Shown one piece after another: positions 35,801 through 41,500 of a DNA stretch of 64,000 nt; position 1 is the first letter of the stretch, and the number at the start of each line of letters is the position of its first letter. Both the position numbers and the translations under genes were made by a program. The notes beneath the pieces were generated by a model. It searched no databases. It worked only from the letters and a program-made list of their open reading frames with translations, and was not told the DNA's origin. The stretch spans positions 1-64,000 of the forward strand of contig JBBELK010000093.1 in NCBI GenBank assembly GCA_037783545.1, given 5' to 3'. The DNA comes from Henricia sp. BOLD:AAB3569. Lineage: Eukaryota; Echinodermata; Asteroidea; Spinulosida; Echinasteridae.

Positions 35801-36539
35801 TGGTCTGGCAAACGCGAACCACTTTGGAGACAAATACCGGACGAGTAGACTGCTCCAGTTGCTGTGCAGTGACGAAATATGCGAAGCCATCTGAATCAAA
35901 GCCGTATACATAGTTAATGTCAAATGGATTACTTTTGTAGTCAGTTGTAAAATAAACTGAATTGCCTGCATAAAGAAAACCCCCGTCAGGTAATAGATCT
36001 CGTCTTGCAATTGGTGCAACTGATGTGCCTGAATCAATATTAAATGTGCTTGCTACATATAGCCAGTCCCTATTTTCAGGCCCAGGTGCTAGTATACTGA
36101 CAGTGGTTTTGTCTCTGCCTGGAGACACCCTAATCTTATTCCTTGAGATTATTGTCAGTTCCTCCGTGTATCTCTGCTGACAAGTCCCAATACTGTCACT
36201 CCCACAGGTGATCAGTGTATTTCTAGTGGGGTCCACGAAGAGAACTTTGTTATAGTTGAGACACCCATCCTGATCACTTGTACAATCTTCCTCCGTACTA
36301 ACGTTTGCCCGAAGCAGTAACTGGTCATTCAGCCGGTAGAGTGAATTCACAGCTCCGATGTATATGTTGGAATTGTTTAAAAGCACATGATTTAGCTTAG
36401 AGTTGGAATCTGGATCTGGGTTTTGGAATGCTGCAATCTGATAGGCTGAAAGTTGGCCGGTCCGTTGCGCAACAGCTGTCTTGCACAGTGTACTGAGAGC
36501 CAGTACTAGGAGCAACATTGTTTGGATCTGTCCATCCAT
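13723..36539 (-). CDS. MET-like: Plexin-ectodomain / MET-type receptor tyrosine kinase, 27 coding exons
   Basis: Predicted cell-surface receptor tyrosine kinase of about 1653 residues, assembled by hand from 27 exons. All introns are GT-AG and all phases are compatible, with 4962 coding bases including the stop. Domain order: signal peptide (1-25), Sema (about 26-466), PSI1 (about 474-528), IPT1 (about 545-633), PSI2 (635-673), IPT2 (674-772), PSI3 (773-832), IPT3-IPT6 (833-1195), membrane helix (1207-1231), juxtamembrane segment, tyrosine kinase (about 1305-1570), short tail. The kinase has GQGAFG, VAVK (K1338), HRDLAARN (D1432), DFG (1450-1452), an activation-loop DYY (Y1462/Y1463) and [11 protein letters not shown], all MET-like, so it should be active. 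MET itself has one PSI and four IPTs. Three PSIs with interleaved IPTs is the plexin plan. By family knowledge the ligand could be a semaphorin or an HGF/MSP-like protein; nothing here decides. The start has a good context (GCAATGG) followed by a hydrophobic signal sequence. Exon edges are inferred, without transcript support. Confidence 0.93.
14677..14813 (-). CDS. Receptor exon 26: kinase C-lobe
   Basis: Codes residues 1494-1539, phase 0 in and 2 out: [20 protein letters not shown], then [11 protein letters not shown]. Joined to exon 25 it restores DVWSYGV. The donor CT|GTACGT was preferred over a site 4 bases downstream because only it avoids a stop in exon 27. Confidence 0.93.
14981..15192 (+). 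mobile_element. tRNA-derived SINE, (AAAAT)n tail, receptor intron 25
   Basis: Starts with a tRNA-Leu/Ser-like head (GTTATGGCCGAGCGGTCTAG, then box B GGTTCGATTCC), has a body with GCCCTTGAGCAAGGCACTCA, and ends in repeats of AAAAT. A second copy with the same structure is at 59320-59517. Antisense to the receptor. Confidence 0.85.
16017..16179 (-). CDS. Receptor exon 25: DFG and activation loop
   Basis: Codes residues 1439-1493, phase 2 in and 0 out. Reads [20 protein letters not shown], then [12 protein letters not shown]. The paired tyrosines Y1462/Y1463 correspond to the MET activation-loop pair. [10 protein letters not shown] is MET-family wording. Confidence 0.95.
16415..16524 (-). CDS. 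Receptor exon 24: catalytic loop
   Basis: Codes residues 1403-1439, phase 0 in and 2 out. Contains [17 protein letters not shown] followed by RDLAARNC. D1432 is the catalytic base and RDLAARN is the tyrosine-kinase form of the loop. Donor GTAAGG. Confidence 0.95.
16750..16931 (-). CDS. Receptor exon 23: kinase N-lobe
   Basis: Codes residues 1342-1402, phase 1 in and 0 out. Reads [20 protein letters not shown], then [17 protein letters not shown]. The FL.EG..MK.F.HPNVL and LP.M..GDL stretches are strongly MET/RON-like. The E of EEG is the likely helix-C salt-bridge glutamate. Confidence 0.95.
17112..17195 (-). CDS. Receptor exon 22: glycine loop and ATP-binding lysine
   Basis: Codes residues 1314-1341, phase 1 at both ends: [12 protein letters not shown], then [10 protein letters not shown]1338 in VAVK is the expected ATP-anchoring lysine. 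The donor CAAG|GTTCTA is weaker than the others but fits phase. Confidence 0.9.
17539..17709 (-). CDS. Receptor exon 21: juxtamembrane segment and start of kinase
   Basis: Codes residues 1257-1314, phase 1 at both ends. Contains [10 protein letters not shown], with an RRxS-type basic serine site, and then [14 protein letters not shown], the start of the glycine loop. The acceptor gtttcgtatag was chosen because an in-frame TAA lies just upstream and this AG alone gives the right phase. The donor splits the GQG|AFG loop. Confidence 0.88.
17914..18124 (-). CDS. Receptor exon 20: membrane helix and start of juxtamembrane region
   Basis: Codes residues 1187-1257, phase 0 in and 1 out. After a short extracellular stalk comes one hydrophobic helix of about 25 residues (1207-1231, [12 protein letters not shown] to LIVVFAF). 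A basic stop-transfer segment, KYNKQKQ, follows. This fixes the topology as single-pass type I. Confidence 0.92.
18343..18516 (-). CDS. Receptor exon 19: IPT6
   Basis: Codes residues 1129-1186, phase 0 at both ends. Begins [18 protein letters not shown], then [16 protein letters not shown]. It completes the last IPT (I.G..L.......I.V.VG...C.I..L....I.C..P). Acceptor tgtgacag, donor GTAAGA. Confidence 0.9.
18873..19073 (-). CDS. Receptor exon 18: IPT5 end and IPT6 start
   Basis: Codes residues 1062-1128, phase 0 at both ends. Reads [18 protein letters not shown], then [10 protein letters not shown], and ends [11 protein letters not shown]......G.M.D...L......Y..DP.F..F is shared by plexins and MET. 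Acceptor ggtaacag, donor GTAAGT. Confidence 0.92.
19421..19514 (-). CDS. Receptor exon 17: IPT5, part 1
   Basis: Codes residues 1030-1061, phase 2 in and 0 out: [17 protein letters not shown], then [20 protein letters not shown] is the typical opening of an IPT in plexins and MET. Donor GTGAGT. Confidence 0.9.
19867..20031 (-). CDS. Receptor exon 16: IPT4, part 2
   Basis: Codes residues 975-1030, phase 2 at both ends. Reads [13 protein letters not shown], then [12 protein letters not shown], then [17 protein letters not shown]. The F.F..NP.....P transition marks the start of the next IPT. Acceptor gcatacag, donor GTAAGC. Confidence 0.88.
20202..20347 (-). CDS. Receptor exon 15: IPT4, part 1
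   Basis: Codes residues 927-975, phase 0 in and 2 out. Reads [20 protein letters not shown], then [26 protein letters not shown] is the usual IPT-to-IPT transition, which argues against an extra exon in the preceding intron. Confidence 0.92.
20472..20724 (-). mobile_element. tRNA-derived SINE with (CAA)n tail, receptor intron 14
   Basis: Reverse-complement copy of the family at 40.7-41.3 kb: box A region GGTTGGCGTAGTGG, box B GGGTTCGAATCC, TTTGCAGTCCCTACTTGAC, and a CAA-rich tail. Same transcriptional direction as the receptor. Confidence 0.85.
21063..21189 (-). CDS. Receptor exon 14: IPT3, part 2
   Basis: Codes residues 884-926, phase 2 in and 0 out: [20 protein letters not shown], ending DVSFTYT. 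The FTYT ending leads directly into the next IPT when joined to exon 15. Donor ACG|GTATAA precedes an in-frame stop, so the exon cannot extend further. Confidence 0.88.
21682..21836 (-). CDS. Receptor exon 13: IPT3, part 1
   Basis: Codes residues 833-884, phase 0 in and 2 out. Reads [20 protein letters not shown], then GQQPCDLTG. The P..GP.EG.T...I.G.N.G opening is a classic IPT/TIG start. Donor placed at AAAAGG|GTATTT by phase. Confidence 0.9.
22134..22315 (-). CDS. Receptor exon 12: PSI3
   Basis: Codes residues 772-832, phase 1 in and 0 out. Begins [16 protein letters not shown], then [12 protein letters not shown], and ends [12 protein letters not shown]....C..CL......C.WC...C is the third plexin PSI. 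Its presence completes the three-PSI plan. Acceptor tttgcag, donor GTAAGG. Confidence 0.9.
22803..22872 (-). CDS. Receptor exon 11: IPT2, part 3
   Basis: Codes residues 749-772, phase 0 in and 1 out: [20 protein letters not shown]. The L.VVWNGN stretch is diagnostic of plexins just before PSI3. Acceptor gaaagcag, donor GTAAGT. Confidence 0.88.
23053..23142 (-). CDS. Receptor exon 10: IPT2, part 2
   Basis: Codes residues 719-748, phase 0 at both ends: [20 protein letters not shown], then [10 protein letters not shown]. It continues the plexin pattern (Y.C.L...G......A...S..V.C). Only 90 bp, so visible only through splice sites and frame. Confidence 0.87.
23469..23603 (-). CDS. Receptor exon 9: IPT2, part 1
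   Basis: Codes residues 674-718, phase 0 at both ends. Reads [19 protein letters not shown], then [19 protein letters not shown]. The CPQL......LVPVG.P..I...A.NLP series is characteristic of the plexin segment after PSI2. Acceptor tatttgcag, donor GTAAAA. Confidence 0.9.
23740..23850. repeat. G-rich tract in receptor intron 8
   Basis: GGGGGT and GGGGTGT repeats running into about 25 pure G on the plus strand. On the receptor strand this is a C-run, so the transcript carries C and the template strand carries G. Confidence 0.95.
24078..24195 (-). CDS. Receptor exon 8: PSI2
   Basis: Codes residues 634-673, phase 2 in and 0 out. Reads [20 protein letters not shown], then [10 protein letters not shown]. 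The CxxC.....C.WC.Y...C......C pattern is the second PSI of plexins, which vertebrate MET and RON lack. The donor AAT|GTAATT is inferred from frame and from the next exon. Confidence 0.88.
24673..24772 (-). CDS. Receptor exon 7: first IPT, part 2
   Basis: Codes residues 601-634, phase 1 in and 2 out. Reads [19 protein letters not shown] and ends [11 protein letters not shown]. The F.FYDCS ending leading directly into PSI2 is a plexin hallmark. Acceptor tttgcag, donor GTAAGT. Confidence 0.88.
24946..25102 (-). CDS. Receptor exon 6: first (atypical) IPT, part 1
   Basis: Codes residues 549-601, phase 0 in and 1 out. Reads [19 protein letters not shown], then NTIQCRTP. In plexins this segment between PSI1 and PSI2 folds as an IPT-like domain and carries the same L..LP.L..GE.Y.C core. 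Acceptor ccaacag, donor GTAATT. Confidence 0.88.
25489..25618 (-). CDS. Receptor exon 5: second half of PSI1 and linker
   Basis: Codes residues 505-548, phase 2 in and 0 out. Reads [11 protein letters not shown], then [13 protein letters not shown], closely following the plexin CTR.SEC......RW.......QC pattern. MET PSI is shorter and lacks this stretch, so this exon is good evidence for a plexin-like rather than MET-like ectodomain. Confidence 0.9.
25877..26260. repeat. 384-bp MITE in receptor intron 4
   Basis: TGTCAAGACGAAATGAGCGT at the left is matched in reverse by ACGCTCATTTCGTCGTGACA at the right. The inverted ends are about 28 bp and the interior is AT-rich. It lies 58 bp from exon 4. 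Confidence 0.75.
26318..26433 (-). CDS. Receptor exon 4: first half of PSI1
   Basis: Codes residues 467-505 and ends in phase 2. Reads [15 protein letters not shown], then [11 protein letters not shown], the cysteine pattern of a plexin PSI1 (VENC.QY.SC..C.....P.CGWC). The acceptor gttggtag was chosen over two downstream AGs because only it keeps phase and gives the normal spacing between the end of Sema and the first PSI cysteine. Confidence 0.9.
26517..26588 (+). tRNA. tRNA-like sequence, probably a pseudogene or SINE head
   Basis: Seven-base acceptor arms GCCTTAT / ATAAGGC pair perfectly. A D-arm-like AGCTCAGCTGGTAGAG and a good T-arm (TCGGGTTCGAATCCTGA, with box B GGTTCGAATCC) are present. 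The anticodon stem (TCTAC / GCCAGA) pairs badly, so the anticodon cannot be read with confidence (ATT if the loop is CTATTGA). No T-run follows. Most likely a decayed tRNA or a tRNA-derived repeat within receptor intron 3. Confidence 0.45.
28046..28456 (+). CDS. RPL32: Ribosomal protein eL32 (RPL32), intronless, nested in receptor intron 3
   Basis: Intact 136-codon gene for large-subunit protein eL32, a structural component of the cytosolic 60S ribosome. Hallmarks run the full length: [55 protein letters not shown], and the terminal ARLRSEENE. Length matches the family (about 135). It has no intron, although animal RPL32 genes usually have several, so it is either a retained retrocopy or an intron-poor functional gene. 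Some usually conserved positions differ (for instance [10 protein letters not shown]). An AATAAA lies at 28475. No poly(A) tail or clear target duplication is visible, so any retroposition is old or secondary. It runs antisense to the receptor. Confidence 0.95.
   Translation: MAPSVRPLVRHKCVKKRLKKFKRHQSDRYYRVKENWRRPKGIDNRVRRRFKGQMRMPNIGYGSNKKTKHILPNGFRKFLVHNVKELEILMMTNRRYAAEIAHGVSSRKRKIIVERAQQLAVKVTNGHARLRSEENE
28475..28480 (+). terminator. AATAAA poly(A) signal of RPL32
   Basis: Canonical hexamer 19 bases after the RPL32 stop codon, suitably placed for its short 3' UTR. Confidence 0.65.
28838..28993. repeat. 156-bp near-perfect fold-back in receptor intron 3
   Basis: TATAGTAATAGGCTGGATCC at the left matches the right end in reverse. 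GAATTAGTGGCTTTGGCTGT pairs with ACAGCCAAAGCCACTAATTC. The loop is about 35 bases. It lies about 380 bp downstream of RPL32. Confidence 0.85.
29094..29121. repeat. (ATT)n microsatellite
   Basis: TCATTATTATTATTATTATT run in receptor intron 3. Confidence 0.85.
29234..29368 (-). CDS. Receptor exon 3: end of the Sema domain
   Basis: Codes residues 422-466, phase 0 at both ends. Reads [19 protein letters not shown] and finishes [10 protein letters not shown]. It matches the last Sema strand of plexins (VQLHV..SPVL.D......YV.SE.Q). Too short to stand out as an ORF, but the acceptor (aaactcag), donor (GTAATT) and phase are all consistent. Confidence 0.92.
29458..30407. repeat. 950-bp fold-back element filling receptor intron 2
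   Basis: Outer arms: GGTTCAGATTGAACACTGAT at 29466 against ...GTGTTCAATCTGAAC near 30376. A second inverted pair (CTTATTCAATTCTAAGATAT / ATATCTTAGAATTAAATAAG) bounds 29511-29773. It ends only about 55 bp from exon 2. A related copy is at 52150-52540. Confidence 0.7.
30464..30664 (-). CDS. Receptor exon 2: Sema domain, continued
   Basis: Codes residues 355-421, phase 0 at both ends. Begins [10 protein letters not shown] after a tttttgcag acceptor. Ends GTSQGALLK before GTGAGA. The GT..G.LLK stretch is a standard late blade of the plexin/MET Sema domain (AFIGT..G.LLKV in relatives). Intron 1 before it is about 4.8 kb and filled with repeats. Confidence 0.93.
31559..31730. repeat. Long palindrome in receptor intron 1
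   Basis: GGTTAAGATTATAGGCC at 31583 pairs with GGCCTATAATCTTAACC ending at 31709, and GTGATCTCGAAGCCATGACT pairs with AGTCATGGCTTCGAGATCAC. Outer ATTGACTGC / GCAGTCAAT also match. A related sequence follows at 31764-31860. Confidence 0.8.
32768..33128 (-). mobile_element. tRNA-derived SINE of a related family, receptor intron 1
   Basis: Read on the minus strand: head with GTGGTCGAGCGGTTTAG and box B AGGTTCGAACC, body with GCCCTTGGGCAAGGCACTCA (shared with the other SINEs), a longer 3' part, and an (AAT)n-type tail at the low-coordinate end. Confidence 0.75.
33374..34860. mobile_element. 1.5-kb element with about 130-bp inverted ends, receptor intron 1
   Basis: TACCATATCGCCAATCGTGT at 33375 is complemented at about 34838-34858, and pairing continues through ACCAACAGAGGGCGCCCT, GCAAAGCACTATGGGATTT and AGCTATAT. 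CCGCCATTTTGTTAGTGG (about 33548) pairs with CCACTAACAAAATGGCG. Inside is a second palindromic unit (about 33903-34162). No transposase seen. Confidence 0.7.
35478..36539 (-). CDS. Receptor exon 1: signal peptide and most of the Sema domain
   Basis: Codes residues 1-354, phase 0 at its end. It opens with a signal peptide (MDGQ, then a Leu/Val/Ala-rich core ending near AVAQ) and continues into the Sema beta-propeller. Recognisable stretches are [16 protein letters not shown], then GCLNYNKVL, then [13 protein letters not shown]. The donor GTAAGT begins at 35477. One large exon holding most of Sema is typical of plexin genes. An upstream acceptor-like site (cttttacttgcag) suggests this exon begins near 36617 with about 78 bases of 5' UTR, so at least one non-coding exon may lie further up. 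Confidence 0.93.
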
Positions 36540-36617
36540 TGCTAGTGCACCCTACCCAACACGAACACCAATAAAGTACTTGTCACCGATATGGTCAATG
36601 CATCTGTTATCGTCACT
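36540..36617 (-). promoter_or_regulatory. Probable 5' UTR of the receptor gene, after a spliced upstream exon
   Basis: A pyrimidine-rich acceptor (cttttacttgcag on the minus strand) sits about 80 bases before the start codon, so this stretch is probably 5' UTR joined to an unseen upstream exon. No TATA box or other clear promoter was recognised above it. Confidence 0.4.
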
Positions 36618-37502
36618 CTGCAAGTAAAAGAGAAAATCGAAAGAAAAAAATAAAAATAAAAAGTGTACATAATAAAGAATTTTACAAACTTGTCAAATGT
36701 TAGACATTAACAGTGAATGCAGCAATGCATCCTATAATGTACATAACATAATCACTGATCGATATGGTTGGCATTACAATGTACAATGTACAGTAGTACA
36801 TGTTAGCTTGCCGATTAGAGCTTTTACACTGGGGAAACTCTCAGTTCATGTGAAGTTAGCATGCGACGGTTTTTAAATTTTAAATTCAACCCCGAGATTG
36901 GTTTTGCTCAGAAAATGTTGAACCCAAGGCGAAAGGCTGACACATTGAAGAAAAAATACGCGCAGGAAATTGTGGGGGAACCGTAAAGGCACGAATTGTG
37001 ATCGAAGTGATAACACAATGAGCATCATCACATAACGCATGTACCGGTAGTTCAATCACTGGGACCAATAGGCCTACATATACATGTATTTGTGACATCA
37101 GGAATTGCACCACATAACCACAAATACTTGCAACATTTGATGGAAAAATCACCTCACTGGAAATACTGTTATGACAATCTTCACTGGAAAAAATGCGGTG
37201 TTAAAATCTACACCACTGGTGTAAAATTTGATTCTTCGTTGGTATCCATTTTGGGCAAGGATTTGGGTGTTAAGTAACACCTATTTGGGAATTACTATTT
37301 TTTAACACCAAGAAGAGTGTTGAACTTTAACACCCCATCCGGTGCCAACGTATTCTTCTTGGTGTTTATTTTGGGCAAGGATTTTGGTGTTAATTGACAC
37401 CTGAATGTGGAATTAAATTGTAACACCTGTACAGTTGATTTATTCTTACAGAATTAAAAGCCGACACCAATTGGTAGTAAAATTGGGGAACCACTTTAAA
37501 AT
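36618..37502. other. Upstream flank of the receptor gene
   Basis: No coding signal. From about 37180 it is filled with short GGTGTTAA / TTAACACC words belonging to the neighbouring element family. Any promoter or 5' exon of the receptor could lie here or beyond. Confidence 0.4.
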
Positions 37503-37705
37503 AAATCACGCACTGCAAAACTCTTGTGTTAAATTTAACAACTGTGGTGTCAAATAACACCAGTTTTGGTGTTAAAATATTTCAACACTGATCTGTTCGT
37601 GGTGGAACAGTAATGAAATTGGCAAAATACCATTGGTTTCATCATGTTGGTTTCACGATTTCTTCACATCCTTCTATACTAAGGAGTAGTGACGATATCA
37701 TAGAG

Positions 37706-38788
37706 TTGTTGTTGTTGTTGTATATTTTATGGCATCTTCGGCAACTAAGGCCCTTTATGCCATCAACTATACTACATTATCAACTTGAGATACGAAGAAG
37801 GAGTTGCAGTTTTAGAAGTGGGAGGAAAACCCCCAGGGAAAACGCCCAGAGAAATGCCCCAGGGGAAAACCCACGCGGTCAAGTAGGGACTGCAAACCCA
37901 ATCCACATACACGCCCCGGATTCGAACCCGGGAGGTGAAAGGCTTTTTCTAAAATGTTTTATTCGTCCGAATAAAACACGCTAACCAGTCCAACGTTGTT
38001 ACCGATAGAACCAGTGCTTCAGCCGTTGTCGTTGCCAGTCCAGGTCATTTATCCACCAAATTTCCTCATTCGTTGTCGTTGCCAATTCAGGTCATTATCC
38101 GGCGAGTATTCTCCATCACAATCATCACCAATCTTGGTCGATCGTGTCCGAGTATCAGGTCATATCCTTCGAGAAGCACCACAGGTACATCCTCATAAAA
38201 CCACAATCGTCACCAGTCCAGGTCTGGATGAATCAAGACCGCAGACTCGGATCCAATCGTGTTCCAAAATTGTATCGGCGTTCCCCGTGACGTACGTACT
38301 GGTCACTCCATCATCGAGCAACGTTCCAGGACATCACGGGATTCCGCGAAAAACTCCTCCAAATTACCTATGTGCAAGGGTAGTCCTTTGGAAAGCGGTC
38401 ATCACAGGCCACTTTTTATAAAATGTTTTATTCGTCCGAATAAAACACGCAAGCCAGGTCAAGTCCAGTCCAATGTCGATTCCGTTTATAACCAGTTCCT
38501 CAATCGTTGTCGTTGCCAGTCCAGTCCAGGTCAATATCCACTATCATCACCAGTCCAGGTCGAGCCATCATCAAGACCGCAGACACGGATCCAATCGTGT
38601 TCCAAAATTGTACCGGCGTTCCCGGTGACGTACGTACTGGTCACTCCGTCATTGAGCAACGTTCCAGGACATCACACGGGTTTCCGCGAGAAAACTCCTC
38701 CAAACTACCTATGTGCAAGGGTAGTCCTTTGGAAAGCGGTCATCACAGGCCAGCGAGGACAGAACCCGTACGCCAACCCGACCGCCCT
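37706..38788 (-). mobile_element. (CAA)n SINE split by an 810-bp insertion
   Basis: Tail and body at 37706-37943, then foreign DNA, then the SINE head (reverse complement of CGGTCGGGTTGGCGTACGGG) at about 38751-38788. The whole is flanked by GATATCATAGAG on both sides, which looks like its target duplication. Confidence 0.8.
37944..38750. repeat. Insert of two imperfect direct units inside a SINE
   Basis: Unit 1 (about 37944-38405) and unit 2 (about 38408-38750) both open with the hairpin TTTTATTCGTCCGAATAAAA, share CAATCGTTGTCGTTGCCAGT-like text and a long 3' half (GGATCCAATCGTGTTCCAAA), and end GCGGTCATCACAGGCC. Unit 2 lacks about 110 bases of unit 1. I do not recognise the element class. 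Confidence 0.75.
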
Positions 38789-39592
38789 GATATCATAGAG
38801 AACAAAAATTCACATAGTCTAGCCATAAGTACAACGTGATGGTTATGGTTTTTATGCTTAAATGCAGAAAAATGATCAGAAACGCCTGTAGCCAATCAAA
38901 TAGCTGAATTTCTGCGCATGCTCTCTTAGCATTATATAAAAAAAAATATTTTTTTTCTGCAGTGAACACGTGGCCGAGCCATAATTTTCTTGAGATCAAC
39001 CAATGGGATTAGAATACTACATGTAAGCGTCATGCATTGTGATCATGCGCAGTTTATCAAGTTTAACACCATGCAAATTCTACACCACTTTTTTTGCTGT
39101 TAATCTATTACACTGGTGTTCGTTTGACACAAATGTAACACCCAAAGAATTTAAAAACCTTGCTGTTAGAAATTTAACACCGCGTTTTTTGCAGTGTTCC
39201 CGACCCAACAAAGATTAATGCCAATATTGTTTAATGTTAGGTAGAGTACAATGTACCTCTTTGGAGCTTACAATGGGCTGAGACTAAAAATGGCAACCTT
39301 GCACCCTAATCAAATTCAAACCACTGTCGTCAGCTTAAATGCAGTTACCGTTACATGTAATGATCAAGAGCACAGGTTTATTACCATGCACGGACACCCA
39401 GGATTTTCCTTGTTATGACATACCGGTACGTATAAACCATGCAAAAATGTTACCGTAGTTTGATGATAAAAATGCAAAATTAGGAGGGAAAAGTGTCATG
39501 ATTTTACTAAGGAAAAAATGTTTGAAAGTTGTCTTATACGTGTACGTTTATTGTATGGGATCCCAGTATGGTAATCTTTCCCAAGAGCACAA

Positions 39593-39733
39593 TTAAAGGC
39601 ACAGGCTTGTCAATGCATGCGTGAGGCTAATTTCGTGCCACGAAAAACGCAGCTCCATAGCAAAGGCATGAAGCTGCGTATTTCGTGGCATGATTTTGGC
39701 CTCACGCGCGCATTGACGAGCCTCTGCCTTTAA
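39593..39733. repeat. 141-bp MITE, about 60-bp inverted arms, TTAA ends
   Basis: TTAAAGGCACAGGCTTGTCA ... TGACGAGCCTCTGCCTTTAA. Arms pair almost to the centre (GTGCCACGAAAAACGCAGCT / AGCTGCGTATTTCGTGGCAT). A half-copy lies near 49556 (TTAAAGACGCAGGCTCGTCA). Confidence 0.75.
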
Positions 39734-40616
39734 AGCTCCACAGTACTTAATCTTTTCATCTTTGACAATTATTGTACATTAAAGAGGCAGCCGTCACTTC
39801 GTATGGCATTTTGACACAACTGTCTGTCATAATAAATGGCAGTTTGTGAACCAAATGTTTAGTTTGCTGATTTGATACTACAATGTAGAAAATCACCCCC
39901 TTCACTAGCCTTGACCAAGGCTTTGGGATTGTCTTCTAGACGGCCCGCTGAAGTTAAACTGAACAAAGCGCTTACGAGCTATACGGAATCTGTTGCACGT
40001 ATATTGGCTCACAACGCGCCGCGCTACGACTATGCACACATGCACGTACATGTATCGGTACGGTCCTAAACTCTATCGAGCTAGACCAGGCCGTACGCAG
40101 CTAGTACGCAGTATGTATTGCCGTACGGGTTTACTACAGAAGTCGTTATCTCAAAGTGGCTCGTTTTCATGCCGTGTGCAGTTTGCATGCGCTAGACTAA
40201 ATATTCCCTCGTAAAGCAAAAAAACCTGCAGACGGCCTTGGACAAGGCTACCCCTTCACCAACAAATGTGGCCAAAAAAACCCTCTTTTTTGTTTTACCA
40301 GATAAAGTTGTTTCTTGAAAAATTGTAAAACAGCAAAACATTTTCATTTTGATTTAACATATTGATAAGGAACGTTTATCAAATGAAAAACAAACTTTCT
40401 GTAAAATTAGTTTTTTTAAATTGTTGGATGATGGTGTTTTGATATTAAAAGTGAGAGCAACCAGGCACATGGTGTACATGTAGGTTTGACGACAGCACCA
40501 AATTCTTTACTTTCAAATGGAGGTGCAGTTTAGAAAGTCACATACATGTACGCTGTTGTTGGTACGTGGTGCACTCCGTTGCCTAGCAATGTACAGCCTG
40601 GTTGCCTTTAGACTTA
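39734..40616. other. No gene seen
   Basis: Unremarkable sequence between a MITE and the split-repeat element. The short ORFs look random. Confidence 0.45.
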
Positions 40617-40744
40617 TGTTGATTTATTCGTTTGAGCTACAGAGCGAATTAGAATGAATCTACTTTACCCTTGTTATGTAAAGTGAAACGGTTCAGTGGT
40701 CACGAGTGGTATAAATAAGCACGAGTGACGCGCAGTGCTTCACT

Positions 40745-41036
40745 AGGGGCGGTCGGGTTGGCGTACGGGTTCTTTCCTCGCCTTTCACCTCTGGGGTCCC
40801 GGGTTCGAATCCGGGGCGTGTATGTGAATTGGGTTTGCAGTCCCTACTTGACCGCGTGGGTTTTCCCCTGGGGCATTTCTCTGGGGGTTTTCCTCCCACT
40901 TCTAAAACTGCAACTCCTTCTTCGTCATCTCAAGTTGATAATATAGTATAGTTAAAGCTAAAACCGTATAGTTGATGGCATAAAGGGCCTTAGTTGCCGA
41001 AGATGCCATAAAATATACAACAACAACAACAACAAC
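40745..41036 (+). mobile_element. (CAA)n SINE, copy 1 within the A1 repeat
   Basis: Full-length: GGTTGGCGTACGGG (box A), GGGTTCGAATCC (box B), CTACTTGACCGCGTGGG, and a (CAA)n tail. Flanked by the target duplication AGTGCTTCACT. Nearly identical to copy 2. Confidence 0.92.
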
Positions 41037-41047
41037 AGTGCTTCACT

Positions 41048-41336
41048 AGGGGCGGTCGGGTTGGCGTACGGGTTCTTTCCTCGCCTTTCACCTCTGGGGT
41101 CCCGGGTTCGAATCCGGGGCGTGTATGTGAATTGGGTTTGCAGTCCCTACTTGACCGCGTGGGTTTTCCCCTGGGGCATTTCTCTGGGGGGTTTCCTCCC
41201 ACTTCTAAAACTGCAACTCCTTCTTCGTCATCTCAAGTTGATAATATAGTATAGTTAAAGCTAAAACCGTATAGTTGATGGCATAAAGGGCCTTAGTTGC
41301 CGAAGATGCCATAAAATATACAACAACAACAACAAC
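41048..41336 (+). mobile_element. (CAA)n SINE, copy 2 within the A1 repeat
   Basis: Differs from copy 1 by about one base in a G-run and by tail length. It is bounded by the second and third occurrences of AGTGCTTCACT. Confidence 0.92.
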
Positions 41337-41429
41337 AGTGCTTCACTTCACGTTTGTTCGCTAATGCTGCATACTGCAAAACTTTTTACTCTTAACAAAT
41401 TAGCATTCCTTGCATACACAATGTCAACA

Positions 41430-41500
41430 AAGCCGTGACATTTGTTACGCCTGCGGTACTCAAGGCCATTGGAGTAGAATCGGCCCAAATTACCGCAACA
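41430..41500 (+). pseudogene. Element zinc-knuckle remnant
   Basis: Frame reading CYACGTQGHWSRIGPN, a C-x2-C-x4-H zinc knuckle in which the last cysteine position is G, followed by a stop. This is the nucleocapsid-type motif expected before the reverse transcriptase. Confidence 0.45.

Larger units (their letters stand above)
37503..39197. mobile_element. Element with CACTGCAAAA inverted ends, host of the split SINE
   Basis: CACTGCAAAACTCTTGTGTT at 37503 is matched in reverse at about 39166-39197 (reading ...TTTTTTGCAGTG). Between them lie repeated (T)GGTGTTAA words and the SINE nest. A similar end (CACTGGAAAAAATGCGGTG) at about 37182 suggests a further relative next door. Confidence 0.6.

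Noticed and set aside
37944-38750. Helitron
   Set aside because: A hairpin near one end is suggestive, but there is no CTRR terminus, no TC start and insertion is not clearly between A and T.
40690-41202. Minus-strand ORFs reading GGKPPEKCPRGKPTRSSRDC
   Set aside because: Both are reverse translations of the SINE body, not genes.
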